64,000 nt of DNA from JALYNX01 sp963749415 (GTDB lineage: Bacteria; Actinomycetota; Acidimicrobiia; Spongiisociales; ZC4RG35): positions 1,364,001-1,428,000 of the forward strand of contig CAVVMG010000001.1 of assembly GCA_963749415.1 (NCBI GenBank), read 5' to 3'. Positions 17,490 through 26,424 of the stretch are shown here, piece after piece. Within the stretch, counting starts at the first letter, position 1. Every line of letters starts with the position of its first letter. Under the pieces are notes generated by a model that saw only the letters and a program-made list of their open reading frames with translations, did not search any database and was not told where the DNA came from. The position numbers were made by a program, and so were the translations under genes.

Positions 17490-18884
17490 ATGAAACTGAG
17501 AAGGAACAGAACGCTTAGGGGCTGGTTCGGCCGTCTCCGTCCAACGGTGCAGCGACGTCTGTTGATCGCTGTGCCGTATTCCCTGATGGGTGTGGTCACC
17601 CTGGTCGTCACCTACACCGTCGCGGAGCCTCCGAACTGGCTCGTTTGGCTCCCCTTCACTGCCCTCTTCGTCCTTCTCGAGTTCTTTGCGGTCGAGGTCA
17701 ACGACCGCCTTCTCCAGTCGTCGTCGGTCATGGTGGCGATGACCGCCGGGGTCATCATGGCCATCGAACCGGGCTCCGACGCCATGTTCGGCATGGCCCT
17801 CATGGGCGGCATGGCGATGTTCACCCCCCTCGACTTCAAAGAGAAGCGCTGGTTCCAACCACTGGCCAATTTCGGCCAGTTCGTGGTCGCCGGGGCGGTG
17901 GCCGGCTTCCTCCTCGATGCCAATCTCGGCCACCTCGGGGAGCTGGAAACAGAGAATCTGCTCCGGGTGGCGGTCGCCTCCTCCCTGGCCGCCCTGGCTT
18001 ACGCCACGGTGCAGACCGTGCTGATCCGCAAAGCGGTGAAAACGGTGTTTGGGGCCGACAACCTCCAGCCCTGGTCCCAGATGCACGTCCTGTTCCTGGG
18101 CCAGTTCGCCATGGGCCTGCTCGGCGGGTTGATCGGCGGCGCCTATCTCATCGCCAACCGTCAGGCGGTCCTGGTCCTGGTCGTCGGGGTCTATGCGATC
18201 GGGCACATGTCCCTCTATGCCTTCTCCCAGCTCCGGGAGTCGCATATCGGATCGATCCGGGGCTTCGTCAAGACCCTCGAGGCCAAGGACATGTACACCC
18301 GTGGCCACACCGAACGCGTTGCCTTCTTCGCCCAGATGATCGGGGAGGAGCTCGGCTTCACCGGCACCCAGCAGGAGAAAGTGCGCTGGGCCGCCCTGAT
18401 CCATGATCTGGGCAAGCTGGCCGTCCCCACCGAGTTGATACGGAAGCGGGGCCGTCTCGACGAGGAGGAGTACGCCGAGATGCAGACCCATGCCCATCTC
18501 GTCGAGGAGATCCTTGCCGAGGTCGACTTCCTCCAGCCCATGGTGGAGATCGCCTCCGGACATCACAGCAACTACGACGGATCGGGTTACGGGGGCCGGG
18601 GACACACCACCGGTCAGACGCCAAGCCTGGAGGCATGCATCGTCGCCGTCGCCGACGCCTTCGATGCGATGACATCGGCGCGCTCCTACCGCATGGCTCT
18701 CTCCCAGCAATACGCCCTCCAGGAGCTGCGCCGCCATTCCGGAGGCCAGTTCCATCCCGACGTGGTGGATGCCTTTGAGAAAGCGCTCAACAAGGCCGGG
18801 CACAAGTACGGCGCGCCGCATGTCAACGACGAGGAGATGGCCCGTCGCCTCGCCGAGGAGCCGGAGCTGACTCTTCGTGGCTAA
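17490..18884 (+). CDS. Membrane HD-GYP-like phosphohydrolase
   Basis: This 464-residue protein has an N-terminal half with several membrane segments and a C-terminal HD domain. Key parts are YTRGHTERV, ALIHDLGK (the HD pair near residue 305), ASGHHSNYDGSGYGGRG (near 363, a GYG variant of the GYP signature) and ACIVAVADAFDAMTSARSYR. HD-GYP proteins hydrolyse cyclic di-GMP; the variant motif leaves activity likely but unproven. The start codon ATG 17490 follows AGGGAACCC. The next gene overlaps it by 8 bases and encodes a second HD protein. Confidence 0.72.
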   Translation: MKLRRNRTLRGWFGRLRPTVQRRLLIAVPYSLMGVVTLVVTYTVAEPPNWLVWLPFTALFVLLEFFAVEVNDRLLQSSSVMVAMTAGVIMAIEPGSDAMFGMALMGGMAMFTPLDFKEKRWFQPLANFGQFVVAGAVAGFLLDANLGHLGELETENLLRVAVASSLAALAYATVQTVLIRKAVKTVFGADNLQPWSQMHVLFLGQFAMGLLGGLIGGAYLIANRQAVLVLVVGVYAIGHMSLYAFSQLRESHIGSIRGFVKTLEAKDMYTRGHTERVAFFAQMIGEELGFTGTQQEKVRWAALIHDLGKLAVPTELIRKRGRLDEEEYAEMQTHAHLVEEILAEVDFLQPMVEIASGHHSNYDGSGYGGRGHTTGQTPSLEACIVAVADAFDAMTSARSYRMALSQQYALQELRRHSGGQFHPDVVDAFEKALNKAGHKYGAPHVNDEEMARRLAEEPELTLRG

Positions 18885-20121
18885 CTGGCACCCCCGCGCC
18901 CTCGCCGTTGTCTCCGTCCTGTTTCCGCTCATCTCGGGTGGGCTGGGCCTGTATTGCGCAGCCAGGGCGACGACCTCGCCATTCGATCTCGCGGTAGCCG
19001 TCACTGTTCTGGTCATCGGATCCATGGTCGGGGTCGCCACCTCGAACTCGGGAAACAAGTTCACCACCGGGCTCGCGGTCGCAGCCGCGATCCCGTTCGT
19101 GCTCAGTGGCAGCCATGGGGTCGACCTTGCCGGGTCCATCGCCACCTACGGCATCGGGCTCGCCATCGTGTGGGCGCTCGGTTTTGCCCGAGGTGAGCCC
19201 CACGCCGAGCTGCTGCCCACACTGGTGCGCCGGCTCGCCGGGTATGTGACCTATGCCACGGTGTACTCGGCGATGCGATTCGGCGTGTTTGCCGACCTCA
19301 CCGGCGGATGGCAGGACCTTCTCCCGTTCGGGATCGCCCTCGCGGCCTGGATCGCGGTAGAGGTCCTGCTGAGGGCGGCCTTCGTCCTCGGGCCCTCTGA
19401 GCTCTCCCGTACCTATCTGGCCCGATCGTTGATCTACGACCTCAACGTGTTCCTCGGCCTGACCCTCACCGGAGCTCTGTTCGGCGAGTTGTTCCCTGCC
19501 CTCGGCTGGTGGGCGCTCCCCATCGCCCTCCTTCCCTACTCATTCGCTCACTCCGCCTTCAGCCGGTTTCAGAAGACCAAGGCGACCTACAAGCAGACCA
19601 TCAGGGCGCTGGCTCGAATCCCCGAGGTCTCCGGTCTCGGAGTCGACGGGCACGCCGATCGCACCACGGACCTCGCCTCCGCGGTGGCCAAGGAGATTGG
19701 GATGGGCCCCTCTCAGGTGGAAGACGTCGAGTATGCGGGGTTGATGCACGACATCGGAAGGGTCAGCCTGAACGAGCCTCAGATCATCAGGATGGGTTAC
19801 ACCGACGCCGATATCGCCAACTGGAGCGCCGAGATCATCGCCGAGTCGCCGTACCTCGATCGGATCGCCGACCACGTCCGCCGCCAGTACGAGTCATATC
19901 GCAAGCCCGGGGAGCAGACCGACCCCGATGTCTCGATCGTGAGCCGAATCATCAAGGTCGCCGCGGCATATGACTGGCAGGTCCATCAGCAGGGTCTGTC
20001 GCCGCTGCAGGCCCTGGAGAACCTTCACGCCGGGGCCGCTTATGAATACGACCCGGAGGTGGTGGCATCGGTGCGACGCATCTTGGAGAACCGGGGAGTC
20101 CTCGCCTACTCCAGAGCCTGA
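18877..20121 (+). CDS. Second membrane HD-domain protein, degenerate HD-GYP
   Basis: This 414-residue protein has the same plan as its upstream neighbour: an N-terminal multi-spanning membrane region and a C-terminal HD domain. VDGHADRTTDLASAVAKEIG and AGLMHDIGR (HD near residue 289) are kept, and DAMTSARSYR is replaced by AAAYDWQVHQQG. The GYP-like segment is absent, so it may be a regulatory partner rather than an enzyme. The GTG start overlaps the previous stop, which predicts co-translation and perhaps a heteromer. Confidence 0.65.
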   Translation: MANWHPRALAVVSVLFPLISGGLGLYCAARATTSPFDLAVAVTVLVIGSMVGVATSNSGNKFTTGLAVAAAIPFVLSGSHGVDLAGSIATYGIGLAIVWALGFARGEPHAELLPTLVRRLAGYVTYATVYSAMRFGVFADLTGGWQDLLPFGIALAAWIAVEVLLRAAFVLGPSELSRTYLARSLIYDLNVFLGLTLTGALFGELFPALGWWALPIALLPYSFAHSAFSRFQKTKATYKQTIRALARIPEVSGLGVDGHADRTTDLASAVAKEIGMGPSQVEDVEYAGLMHDIGRVSLNEPQIIRMGYTDADIANWSAEIIAESPYLDRIADHVRRQYESYRKPGEQTDPDVSIVSRIIKVAAAYDWQVHQQGLSPLQALENLHAGAAYEYDPEVVASVRRILENRGVLAYSRA

Positions 20122-20151
20122 CCCACCTGAGGCCAGAGCTTCCATGCGGGT

Positions 20152-20742
20152 TCAGGTCTTTGTTGCCGACCCTGCCTGCGCGCGGGCCCCACGCTTGAAC
20201 CAGCGCCGCGGGCGCCGCAACTCGTGCTCCAGGAACCAGCCGAGCCCAACGGCGAGGAACACGTCACCGAGGCTTATCACCTGCCCGATTCCCGCGATCC
20301 GCAGCGGGATGACATCGGCGAAGAAGGTCAGGTTGCTCGACTCGTTGAGGACCACATGCTTGAAGGATCCGGAGAAATCCGGCACTGACACCGTGAACCC
20401 GCTGGCCACTTCGGCGGCGCCGGCGAGCACCGGCATCCCACCGTTCAAGGCGATCACCGTGAAGTTCATCAGGACCCCGATCCCGGCAAGCCACATCCCG
20501 GGTTTGGAGCGGTTGAGGACAACGAGGACCATGAGCAGCCCGAACGAGGTGAGCACCATGGCGAGCGCAAGGCCCTCGGACCAACTGGTGTTGGGGAGCC
20601 AGGCCGTTGCCGCCTGGAGCAGGAACCCCACGATGAGCAGCCACCACGCCTTGAGCTCGATGTCCCCGAGGTTGCTCAGCCGACCGCCCCTGAGGACGGC
20701 GATCGCTAGGGAAAGAAAGAGGACGATCGCCAGCCATAACAT
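20152..20742 (-). CDS. DUF5317 family membrane protein
   Basis: This protein of about 196 residues is predicted to span the membrane five or six times. It carries the pattern typical of DUF5317: GGRLSNLGDIELKAWWLLI near the N-terminus and NSxLTFFADVIPLR-like and VISLGDVFLAVGL segments near the C-terminus. I chose ATG 20742, which starts directly with a hydrophobic segment; the upstream in-frame stretch looks non-coding. Function is unknown. Confidence 0.65.
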   Translation of the reverse strand: MLWLAIVLFLSLAIAVLRGGRLSNLGDIELKAWWLLIVGFLLQAATAWLPNTSWSEGLALAMVLTSFGLLMVLVVLNRSKPGMWLAGIGVLMNFTVIALNGGMPVLAGAAEVASGFTVSVPDFSGSFKHVVLNESSNLTFFADVIPLRIAGIGQVISLGDVFLAVGLGWFLEHELRRPRRWFKRGARAQAGSATKT

Positions 20743-20793
20743 GAGAAGCCGACGGTAATACGCGGGTCGAAATTGACAAGAAAGGGAAACTCG

Positions 20794-21561
20794 ATGGTGC
20801 TCTACGAGGTGGCCGACGGCCGGGCGACGATCACGATCGATGACCCGGAGCGCCGGAATCCGATGTCTGTCGAAGCGATGGCTGGTCTGCTCGACGCCAC
20901 GAGGCGCGCGTCGGCCGACCCAGGGGTCCGGGTTCTGGTCTACACGGGCGCCGGCGACCGGGCGTTCAGCGCAGGCGGCGATCTGTCGGGCTCGTTCGTC
21001 GATGACCCGATCGGCCTGCACCGGGCGCGGGGCACGCTTGCCGACCTGTTCCGCCTGATGTGGCGCGGCGGCAAGCCCACGGTGGCACGGGTGAACGGCG
21101 ACGCCCTCGCCGGCGGGTTCGGGCTGGCGGTTGCCTGTGACATCACGATCTGCGTCGAAGAGGCCAGGTTGGGGACTCCCGAGGTCGGAGTCGGGCTATG
21201 GCCGATGATGATCGGCGCCGTGCTTTCCCGTGCGATGCCCAGGAAGGCCCTCCTCGAGATGATGATCACGGGCCGGTTGCTCGATCCGCAGGAAGCGCAT
21301 CGGCTGGGAGCGGTCTCCAGAGTGGTCTCCAAGGGTGAGCTGGATCGGGTGATCGACGAGACCGTGGCAGCCCTCGAGTCGTCGAGCGCTACCGCGCTGC
21401 TGCTGGGACGTGACGCCTTCAATGGCAGCGGCGACCTCGACTTCGACACCGCCCTCGACCGCCTGCAAACCGGGCTCACCAAGATCGCGATGTCTGAGGA
21501 TGCCGGAGAGGGGATCGCCGCCTTCATCGAGAAACGGGCCCCCCATTGGAAAGGCCCATGA
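20794..21561 (+). CDS. Enoyl-CoA hydratase/isomerase family protein
   Basis: This 255-residue protein is of the crotonase fold. It has GAGDRAFSAGGDLSG and DALAGGFGLAVACDI for the oxyanion hole, and EVGVGLWPMMIGAVLSR. The family hydrates or isomerises acyl-CoA thioesters. The usual pair of catalytic Glu residues is only partly evident; one candidate is in LGTPEVG. ATG 20794 follows AAGGGAAA and is preferred over TTG 20773. No fatty-acid genes are adjacent, so its pathway is unclear. Confidence 0.75.
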   Translation: MVLYEVADGRATITIDDPERRNPMSVEAMAGLLDATRRASADPGVRVLVYTGAGDRAFSAGGDLSGSFVDDPIGLHRARGTLADLFRLMWRGGKPTVARVNGDALAGGFGLAVACDITICVEEARLGTPEVGVGLWPMMIGAVLSRAMPRKALLEMMITGRLLDPQEAHRLGAVSRVVSKGELDRVIDETVAALESSSATALLLGRDAFNGSGDLDFDTALDRLQTGLTKIAMSEDAGEGIAAFIEKRAPHWKGP

Positions 21562-21586
21562 CTTACTGATTGGAGCTTCCTCCCCT

Positions 21587-21592
21587 TAGCCT
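21587..21592 (+). promoter_or_regulatory. Putative -10 box TAGCCT, 6 bases before GTG 21599
   Basis: The spacing of 6 bases between TAGCCT and the sortase start codon, with no Shine-Dalgarno site, suggests a leaderless transcript. Confidence 0.35.
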
Positions 21593-21598
21593 CTCCCG

Positions 21599-22282
21599 GT
21601 GCGGCGAAACATCCAGATCCTCGGCTGGACCCTGATATGGAGCGGAGTGCTCATCTTCGGCTACCTGGGGTGGCAGCTGTTGGGTACCGACCTGCTCAAT
21701 GCCAGGATCCAGGCTGCCGCCGAGACCGAGCTCGGTGGGTTCTTCGAGACCGAACGCGCCGACCTTCCGGAGGTGCAAGACGTCGAAGGGTTGGAGGATG
21801 TCATCCTCCAATACCATCCGGAGGACACTCCAGCCGAAGGCTCCGAATTCGCCCGGATGGTCGTGCCTCGCCTCGGTCTCGACGTGATCATCTTCGAAGG
21901 TGTCGCCCGCGACACGCTCACGATGGGACCAGGGCATATGCCGGGGACCCCGATACCGGGCCAGCCGGGGAACTCGGTGATCTCAGGCCACCGAACTACG
22001 TACGGCCGCCCGTTCTTCGACTTCGACCTACTGAATCCCGGGGACAGGATCACGGTGGAGACCACGATCGGGACCCACACCTACGAGGTCCGAGAACGGT
22101 TCCTCGTGGCCCCCGACGAGGTTTGGGTCACGGACGATCGGGCGGGGGGTTGGCTCACGCTCACCACGTGCCATCCCAAGTTCTCGGCCAGGGAGAGGCT
22201 CATCATCACCGCCGAGCTGGTCGAGGGCCCGAACCTGGCGTACATCGAAGACCTCGAGGTGCGGCTCGAAGGGGTCTCCTGA
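21599..22282 (+). CDS. Class E sortase
   Basis: This 227-residue membrane-anchored transpeptidase would attach or process surface proteins. One N-terminal membrane segment (residues 7-28) is followed by the sortase beta-barrel. The catalytic residues are visible as His131 in SGHRTTYG, Cys191 in TTCHPKFSARERL and an Arg at 198 or 200. The layout fits the actinobacterial class E group. No substrate with a sorting signal is encoded next to it. The start is GTG 21599. Confidence 0.82.
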   Translation: MRRNIQILGWTLIWSGVLIFGYLGWQLLGTDLLNARIQAAAETELGGFFETERADLPEVQDVEGLEDVILQYHPEDTPAEGSEFARMVVPRLGLDVIIFEGVARDTLTMGPGHMPGTPIPGQPGNSVISGHRTTYGRPFFDFDLLNPGDRITVETTIGTHTYEVRERFLVAPDEVWVTDDRAGGWLTLTTCHPKFSARERLIITAELVEGPNLAYIEDLEVRLEGVS

Positions 22283-22289
22283 GGCGCCA

Positions 22290-22823
22290 CTAGCTCCCGA
22301 GCCCGACGAGTGCCTCCTCGTCGACGATGCCATTGATCATCTCGACCACCGATCCGTCGCTGTCGAGGTAGTAGGTGGCGGGAAGCCCGAAGCTGGGATA
22401 TGAGGCCCGGAAGTCTTCGTTGCCGAGTCCGAGCGGGTAGGAGATGTCGAGCCCGCCGGCGAAGGCCTCGGAGTCGGCAGCGGCATCCTCCACGCTCACA
22501 CCGAGCACCGCAACCTCCGGGTGCTCGCCGGCAAATGCCGAGAGTGCCGGCATCTCCTCGCGGCAGGGCAGGCACCACGACGCCCAGAGGTTGAGGATCA
22601 GCGGCCGGCCATCCTCGGCGAGATGGCGGGAGAGGCTGAACGTGCCGCCGCCGATCAGGTCGACGGTGAAGTTGGGGGCGGTGTTCCCGACAGTTGCTAC
22701 ATCGGCGTCGTCGTCGAGGGCCCAGGCGACCGACAGACCGATTGCGACGAGCCCGATGAACACCCCGGTCAGAAGGAGTCTGCGCTGGGGAAGCGGCCCG
22801 GGAGCCGGCGTCGGTTCAGGCAG
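22290..22823 (-). CDS. TlpA-like thiol-disulfide oxidoreductase, likely CTG start
   Basis: This protein of about 177 residues is a membrane-anchored thioredoxin-fold protein. A basic N-terminus and one membrane segment (RRLLLTGVFIGLVAIGLSV) precede the redox motif WASWCLPCREE. It would act outside the membrane, reducing or oxidising disulfides. No ATG, GTG or TTG lies before the membrane anchor; CTG 22823 has GGGGGAT 8 bases upstream and gives a complete anchor. GTG further in would cut the anchor's basic part. It overlaps the aconitase end by 8 bases. Confidence 0.7.
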   Translation of the reverse strand: MPEPTPAPGPLPQRRLLLTGVFIGLVAIGLSVAWALDDDADVATVGNTAPNFTVDLIGGGTFSLSRHLAEDGRPLILNLWASWCLPCREEMPALSAFAGEHPEVAVLGVSVEDAAADSEAFAGGLDISYPLGLGNEDFRASYPSFGLPATYYLDSDGSVVEMINGIVDEEALVGLGS

Positions 22824-25548
22824 ATGCCATCCCCCGCAGGACGTAATGGAGGATGCCCCCGTTGCGGAGGTACTCGACTTCGATGGGGGTGTCGACCCGG
22901 GCGACCATCGGGAACCGCTTCGCCGATCCGTCCCCGGCGGTCGCCGTGACCTCGATGATCTGCCTCGGCTGGAGGTCGTCACCGATCGGGATGTCGAATA
23001 CCTCGGTCCCGTCGAGGCCCAACGAGGCCGCGTGGTCGTCCCCGATGAACACCATGGGAAGGACACCCATCATCACCAGGTTGGAGCGATGGATGCGCTC
23101 GAAGGAGCGGGCGAGGACCGCCCTCACCCCGAGCAGGAAGGGCCCCTTGGCTGCCCAGTCCCGCGACGAGCCCATTCCGTAGTCCGCGCCCCCGATCACC
23201 ACCAGTGGGACTCCCTGTTCCTGGTAGTGCATCGATGCTTCATAAATCGACTTCAGCTGCCCGTCCAGGAAGTCGGTCGTCCATCCCCCTTCGGTGCCCG
23301 GGGCCAATTGATTGCGAACCCTGATGTTGGCCAACGTCCCCCTGGTCATGATTCTGTCGTTTCCCCGCCGCGAGCCGTAGGAGTTGAACATCGCAGGTTG
23401 CACGCCCTGTGCGATCAGATAAGCCCCGGCCGGCGAGTCGACGGCGATCGACCCCGCGGGGCTGATGTGGTCGGTGGTCACCGAGTCGCCGAGCATTGCC
23501 AGCGCCCGGGCACCGACGACGGGTGAGATCGGCGGCACCTGCTCCGAGAGCCCGGTGAAGAATGGTGGCTCCTGGATGTACGTGGATCCCTCCTCCCAGC
23601 GGTACAGGTCGGAGTCCGTAGTGCTGATCGCGCGCCACTCATCCGACCCGGTGAAGACATCTGCGTATTCCTCGACGAACTGGCCGTGGGTGACATACGT
23701 CCCGACCAGGGCGACGATCTCCTCCTGGCTGGGCCAGATGTCGCGGAGGAAGACGTCCTTCCCGTCCTGGTCCTGTCCGAGAGGGTCGTTCACCGGGTCC
23801 CAGTCCACAGTCCCGGCGAGGGCGTAGGCCACGACCAGGGGCGGCGAGGCCAGATAGTTGGCCCTCACATCGGGAGAGATCCGGCCTTCGAAGTTCCGGT
23901 TCCCCGAGAGCACGGACACCCCGACCAGGCCGTTCTCGTTGATCGCCCGAGAGATCGGTTCCGGCAAAGGGCCCGAGTTTCCGATGCAAGTGGTGCACCC
24001 GTAGCCGACGATGTGAAAGCCCAGTGCTTCGAGATCTTCCATGAGCCCGGAGGCGGTCAGGTAGTCGGTCACCACCTTCGATCCCGGGGCAAGAGATGTC
24101 TTCACCCAGGGTTTCCGGTTGAGCCCCTTTTCTCTCGCCTTTCGGGCCACCAGGCCGGCCCCGACCATCACATCGGGGTTGGAGGTGTTGGTGCAGGAGG
24201 TGATGGCGGCGATGACTACGTCGCCGTCGGTGAGGACGAACCTCGACCCCTCGTACTCCACGTCGACCCCGGTCTTCAGTTCGAGGGTGCCCGCCTCGAC
24301 AGGCAGGCCGCCCTCGTCCTCCCAGCTGACCACGGTGGACGCAGTCGAGCCACCATTCTTCCCGAAGAGGTTGGTCAGGTCGGATCGCCATTGCGTGCCC
24401 ATCGCGGAAAGGGCGATCCGGTCCTGGGGCCGACGGGGTCCGGCGAGTGCGGGCTCGACCGTCGTCATGTCCAGTTCCAAGGAGGAGGAGTAGGTGATCT
24501 GACGAGAGTCGTCTCGCCATAGCCCCTGCTCCCGGTAGTAGTGCTCAACGGTGTCGATGAGCTTGTCGTCGCGCCCGGTGAGCCGCATGTACCTGATGAC
24601 TTGATCATCGACGGGGAAGAAGCCGATGGTTGCCCCATATTCGGGTGCCATGTTGGCGATTGTCGCTCGATTGGCAACGGGCATGTCCTCGAGGCCCGGC
24701 CCGTGGAACTCGACGAACTTGTCGACCACTCCGTGCTCCCGAAGCATCTCGGTCACCCGGAGTACGAGGTCGGTAGCTGTCGAGCCCTCGGGGAGCTTGC
24801 CGGTGAGCCGGAACCCCACCACTTCGGGCAGCAGCATGTAGATGGGCTGACCGACCATGGCCGCCTCGGCTTCGATGCCACCAACACCCCATCCCACGAC
24901 GCCAAGGCCGTTGATCATGGTGGTGTGACTGTCGGTCCCGACCAGGCTGTCCGGGTACAGCCATTCCCCATCGTCCCAGACCACCTTGGCCAGGTACTCG
25001 AGGTTCACCTGGTGAACGATGCCGGTCGCCGGCGGCACCACCCGGAAGTTGGCGAAGGCCGACTGTCCCCATTTCAAGAATTCGTAGCGCTCCTGGTTGC
25101 GCTCGAATTCCTTGCTCGAGTTGATGATCAGTGCATCCGCTCTGGCGAAGGCGTCGACCTGCACCGAGTGGTCGACCACGAGATCGGCCGGGATGAGGGG
25201 GTTCACTTTTTGCGCCGCACCCTCGTCACCGGTCATGCGGACGATGGCGGATCGCATGGCGGCGAGGTCGACGATCGCGGGGACGCCCGTGAAGTCCTGG
25301 AGCACCACCCGACCTGGAGCGAAGGGGATCTCGCCCTCGCTGATCCTGAGGGCGTCGTATTCAGCAACCCTCCGGATGTCGTCGGCCGTGACCGTGAGGC
25401 CGTCGTGGTGGCGGAGCACCGACTCCAAGAGCACCTTTATCGAATAGGGAAGCCGATCGGCCTCCGGCAGTGAGTCGAGCCTGGCGATCAGCCGGGTGCC
25501 GAGTGGGGTGTCGAGTGTCGCTCTCGACCCGAAGGGGTCAGGGCTCAT
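22816..25548 (-). CDS. acnA: Aconitate hydratase
   Basis: This 910-residue enzyme interconverts citrate and isocitrate in the TCA cycle. It has the full AcnA/IRP-type length. Fe-S cluster cysteines are visible in ITSCTNTSNPDVM and in GYGCTTCIGNSGPL, and the swivelling-domain active-site segment is GADYGMGSSRDWAAKGP. It heads a minus-strand unit with the TlpA-like gene. Upstream lie a pair of direct repeats and a gene for a cysteine-rich SufR-like regulator, hinting at Fe-S-linked control. Confidence 0.95.
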   Translation of the reverse strand: MSPDPFGSRATLDTPLGTRLIARLDSLPEADRLPYSIKVLLESVLRHHDGLTVTADDIRRVAEYDALRISEGEIPFAPGRVVLQDFTGVPAIVDLAAMRSAIVRMTGDEGAAQKVNPLIPADLVVDHSVQVDAFARADALIINSSKEFERNQERYEFLKWGQSAFANFRVVPPATGIVHQVNLEYLAKVVWDDGEWLYPDSLVGTDSHTTMINGLGVVGWGVGGIEAEAAMVGQPIYMLLPEVVGFRLTGKLPEGSTATDLVLRVTEMLREHGVVDKFVEFHGPGLEDMPVANRATIANMAPEYGATIGFFPVDDQVIRYMRLTGRDDKLIDTVEHYYREQGLWRDDSRQITYSSSLELDMTTVEPALAGPRRPQDRIALSAMGTQWRSDLTNLFGKNGGSTASTVVSWEDEGGLPVEAGTLELKTGVDVEYEGSRFVLTDGDVVIAAITSCTNTSNPDVMVGAGLVARKAREKGLNRKPWVKTSLAPGSKVVTDYLTASGLMEDLEALGFHIVGYGCTTCIGNSGPLPEPISRAINENGLVGVSVLSGNRNFEGRISPDVRANYLASPPLVVAYALAGTVDWDPVNDPLGQDQDGKDVFLRDIWPSQEEIVALVGTYVTHGQFVEEYADVFTGSDEWRAISTTDSDLYRWEEGSTYIQEPPFFTGLSEQVPPISPVVGARALAMLGDSVTTDHISPAGSIAVDSPAGAYLIAQGVQPAMFNSYGSRRGNDRIMTRGTLANIRVRNQLAPGTEGGWTTDFLDGQLKSIYEASMHYQEQGVPLVVIGGADYGMGSSRDWAAKGPFLLGVRAVLARSFERIHRSNLVMMGVLPMVFIGDDHAASLGLDGTEVFDIPIGDDLQPRQIIEVTATAGDGSAKRFPMVARVDTPIEVEYLRNGGILHYVLRGMASA

Positions 25549-25619
25549 GACCCGAGGATACCGACAGTGTGCCCTTCCACATTTGCTCCGACAGCCGTAA
25601 TAACCAGAGGTACTTACGT

Positions 25620-25644
25620 ATGTGCGTAAATGCGCATGTGCGTA
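25620..25644. repeat. Two direct repeats ATGTGCGTA upstream of acnA
   Basis: ATGTGCGTA occurs at 25620-25628 and 25636-25644, a 16-base period, with the palindrome ATGCGCAT overlapping the second copy. They lie in the 96-base gap before acnA and are good candidates for a regulator-binding region. Confidence 0.4.
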
Positions 25645-26355
25645 TCAGCGAATCGTCACCGGAACCTTGGTGACGCAGTCTTCGTCGAGCACCTTGTGCG
25701 GGATGATCACCGGGTTGCAGCTGTAGGAGAGGGCTCCGAACATCCCGGCCACTATTCCCCGGTCCAAGGAGCAGATGACCTCGGGATGACTGGTCGCGGC
25801 CTCGCCGAACGGACAATGGGTGGTCAGCAACCGTTGCCCGGGGACATCGGGGTCGACCGAGAAGCCGAGCCCGGTCATCGCGCTCGCGACCGCCTGAACG
25901 GCGCCGTCGTATCCCGGCTCATCGGGAACCCCGATCTCCTCGGCGAGCTCGCGGCCATAGGCCCGGCCAACATCCTCTGCCACCTTGGCCAGGTCGCCCG
26001 GCGCGACTTCGTCGATGACCCTGATGAGCAGGTCGACCAGCATCTCGAAGCGGCGGGGAGCGAAATGCACCGACACTTCCTTGGCGGTGGCGGCGTAGGA
26101 CTTGGCGGGTCTTCCGGCACCCGGGCCCTTGCTCCCACTTGGTCGACGGTGACTCACCTCCAGATACCCGTCCTCGGCCAAACGGTCGAGATGATGTCGG
26201 GCGACGTTGGGATGGAGCCCGAAGAGCTCGGCCACTTCCGATGTGGTCATCGGCTCCGGCGATTCCCGCGCCGCGATGTAGATAGCCCGCCTCGTCGGGT
26301 CGCCCAGAGCAGAGGTCAGGTCCGAGATACGGCTCTCGAAGGTCGCGGTGTCCAT
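25645..26355 (-). CDS. SufR-like HTH regulator with four cysteines
   Basis: This 236-residue regulator has an N-terminal ArsR/MarR-type winged helix (LGDPTRRAIYIAA, then VAELFGLHPNVARHHLDRL) and a C-terminal sensor domain. Cysteines 181 (THCPF), 195 (VICSL), 213 (YSCNP) and 227 (EDCVT) are spaced like the Fe-S ligands of SufR-type repressors, so it may sense Fe-S or redox state. It lies between aconitase and a divergent Mrp-type Fe-S carrier gene, which supports that idea. ATG 26355 was chosen. Confidence 0.72.
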   Translation of the reverse strand: MDTATFESRISDLTSALGDPTRRAIYIAARESPEPMTTSEVAELFGLHPNVARHHLDRLAEDGYLEVSHRRPSGSKGPGAGRPAKSYAATAKEVSVHFAPRRFEMLVDLLIRVIDEVAPGDLAKVAEDVGRAYGRELAEEIGVPDEPGYDGAVQAVASAMTGLGFSVDPDVPGQRLLTTHCPFGEAATSHPEVICSLDRGIVAGMFGALSYSCNPVIIPHKVLDEDCVTKVPVTIR

Positions 26356-26374
26356 ATTGGGTACCAGGGGGTCA

Positions 26375-26386
26375 AAACTATAGTTT
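26375..26386. promoter_or_regulatory. Palindromic operator candidate AAACTATAGTTT
   Basis: A perfect 12-base palindrome sits in the 69-base divergent gap between the SufR-like regulator (start 26355) and the Mrp gene (start 26425). It could be the regulator's own operator, controlling both directions. Confidence 0.45.
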
Positions 26387-26424
26387 CCAGGGCCTTCTAT
26401 CCACTGTCGGCGTAGGGGAAATCC

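Noticed and set aside
17343..19145. 600-residue minus-strand frame
   Set aside because: It is antisense to two HD-domain genes with clear motifs and shows a His/Asp/Gly-rich shadow composition.
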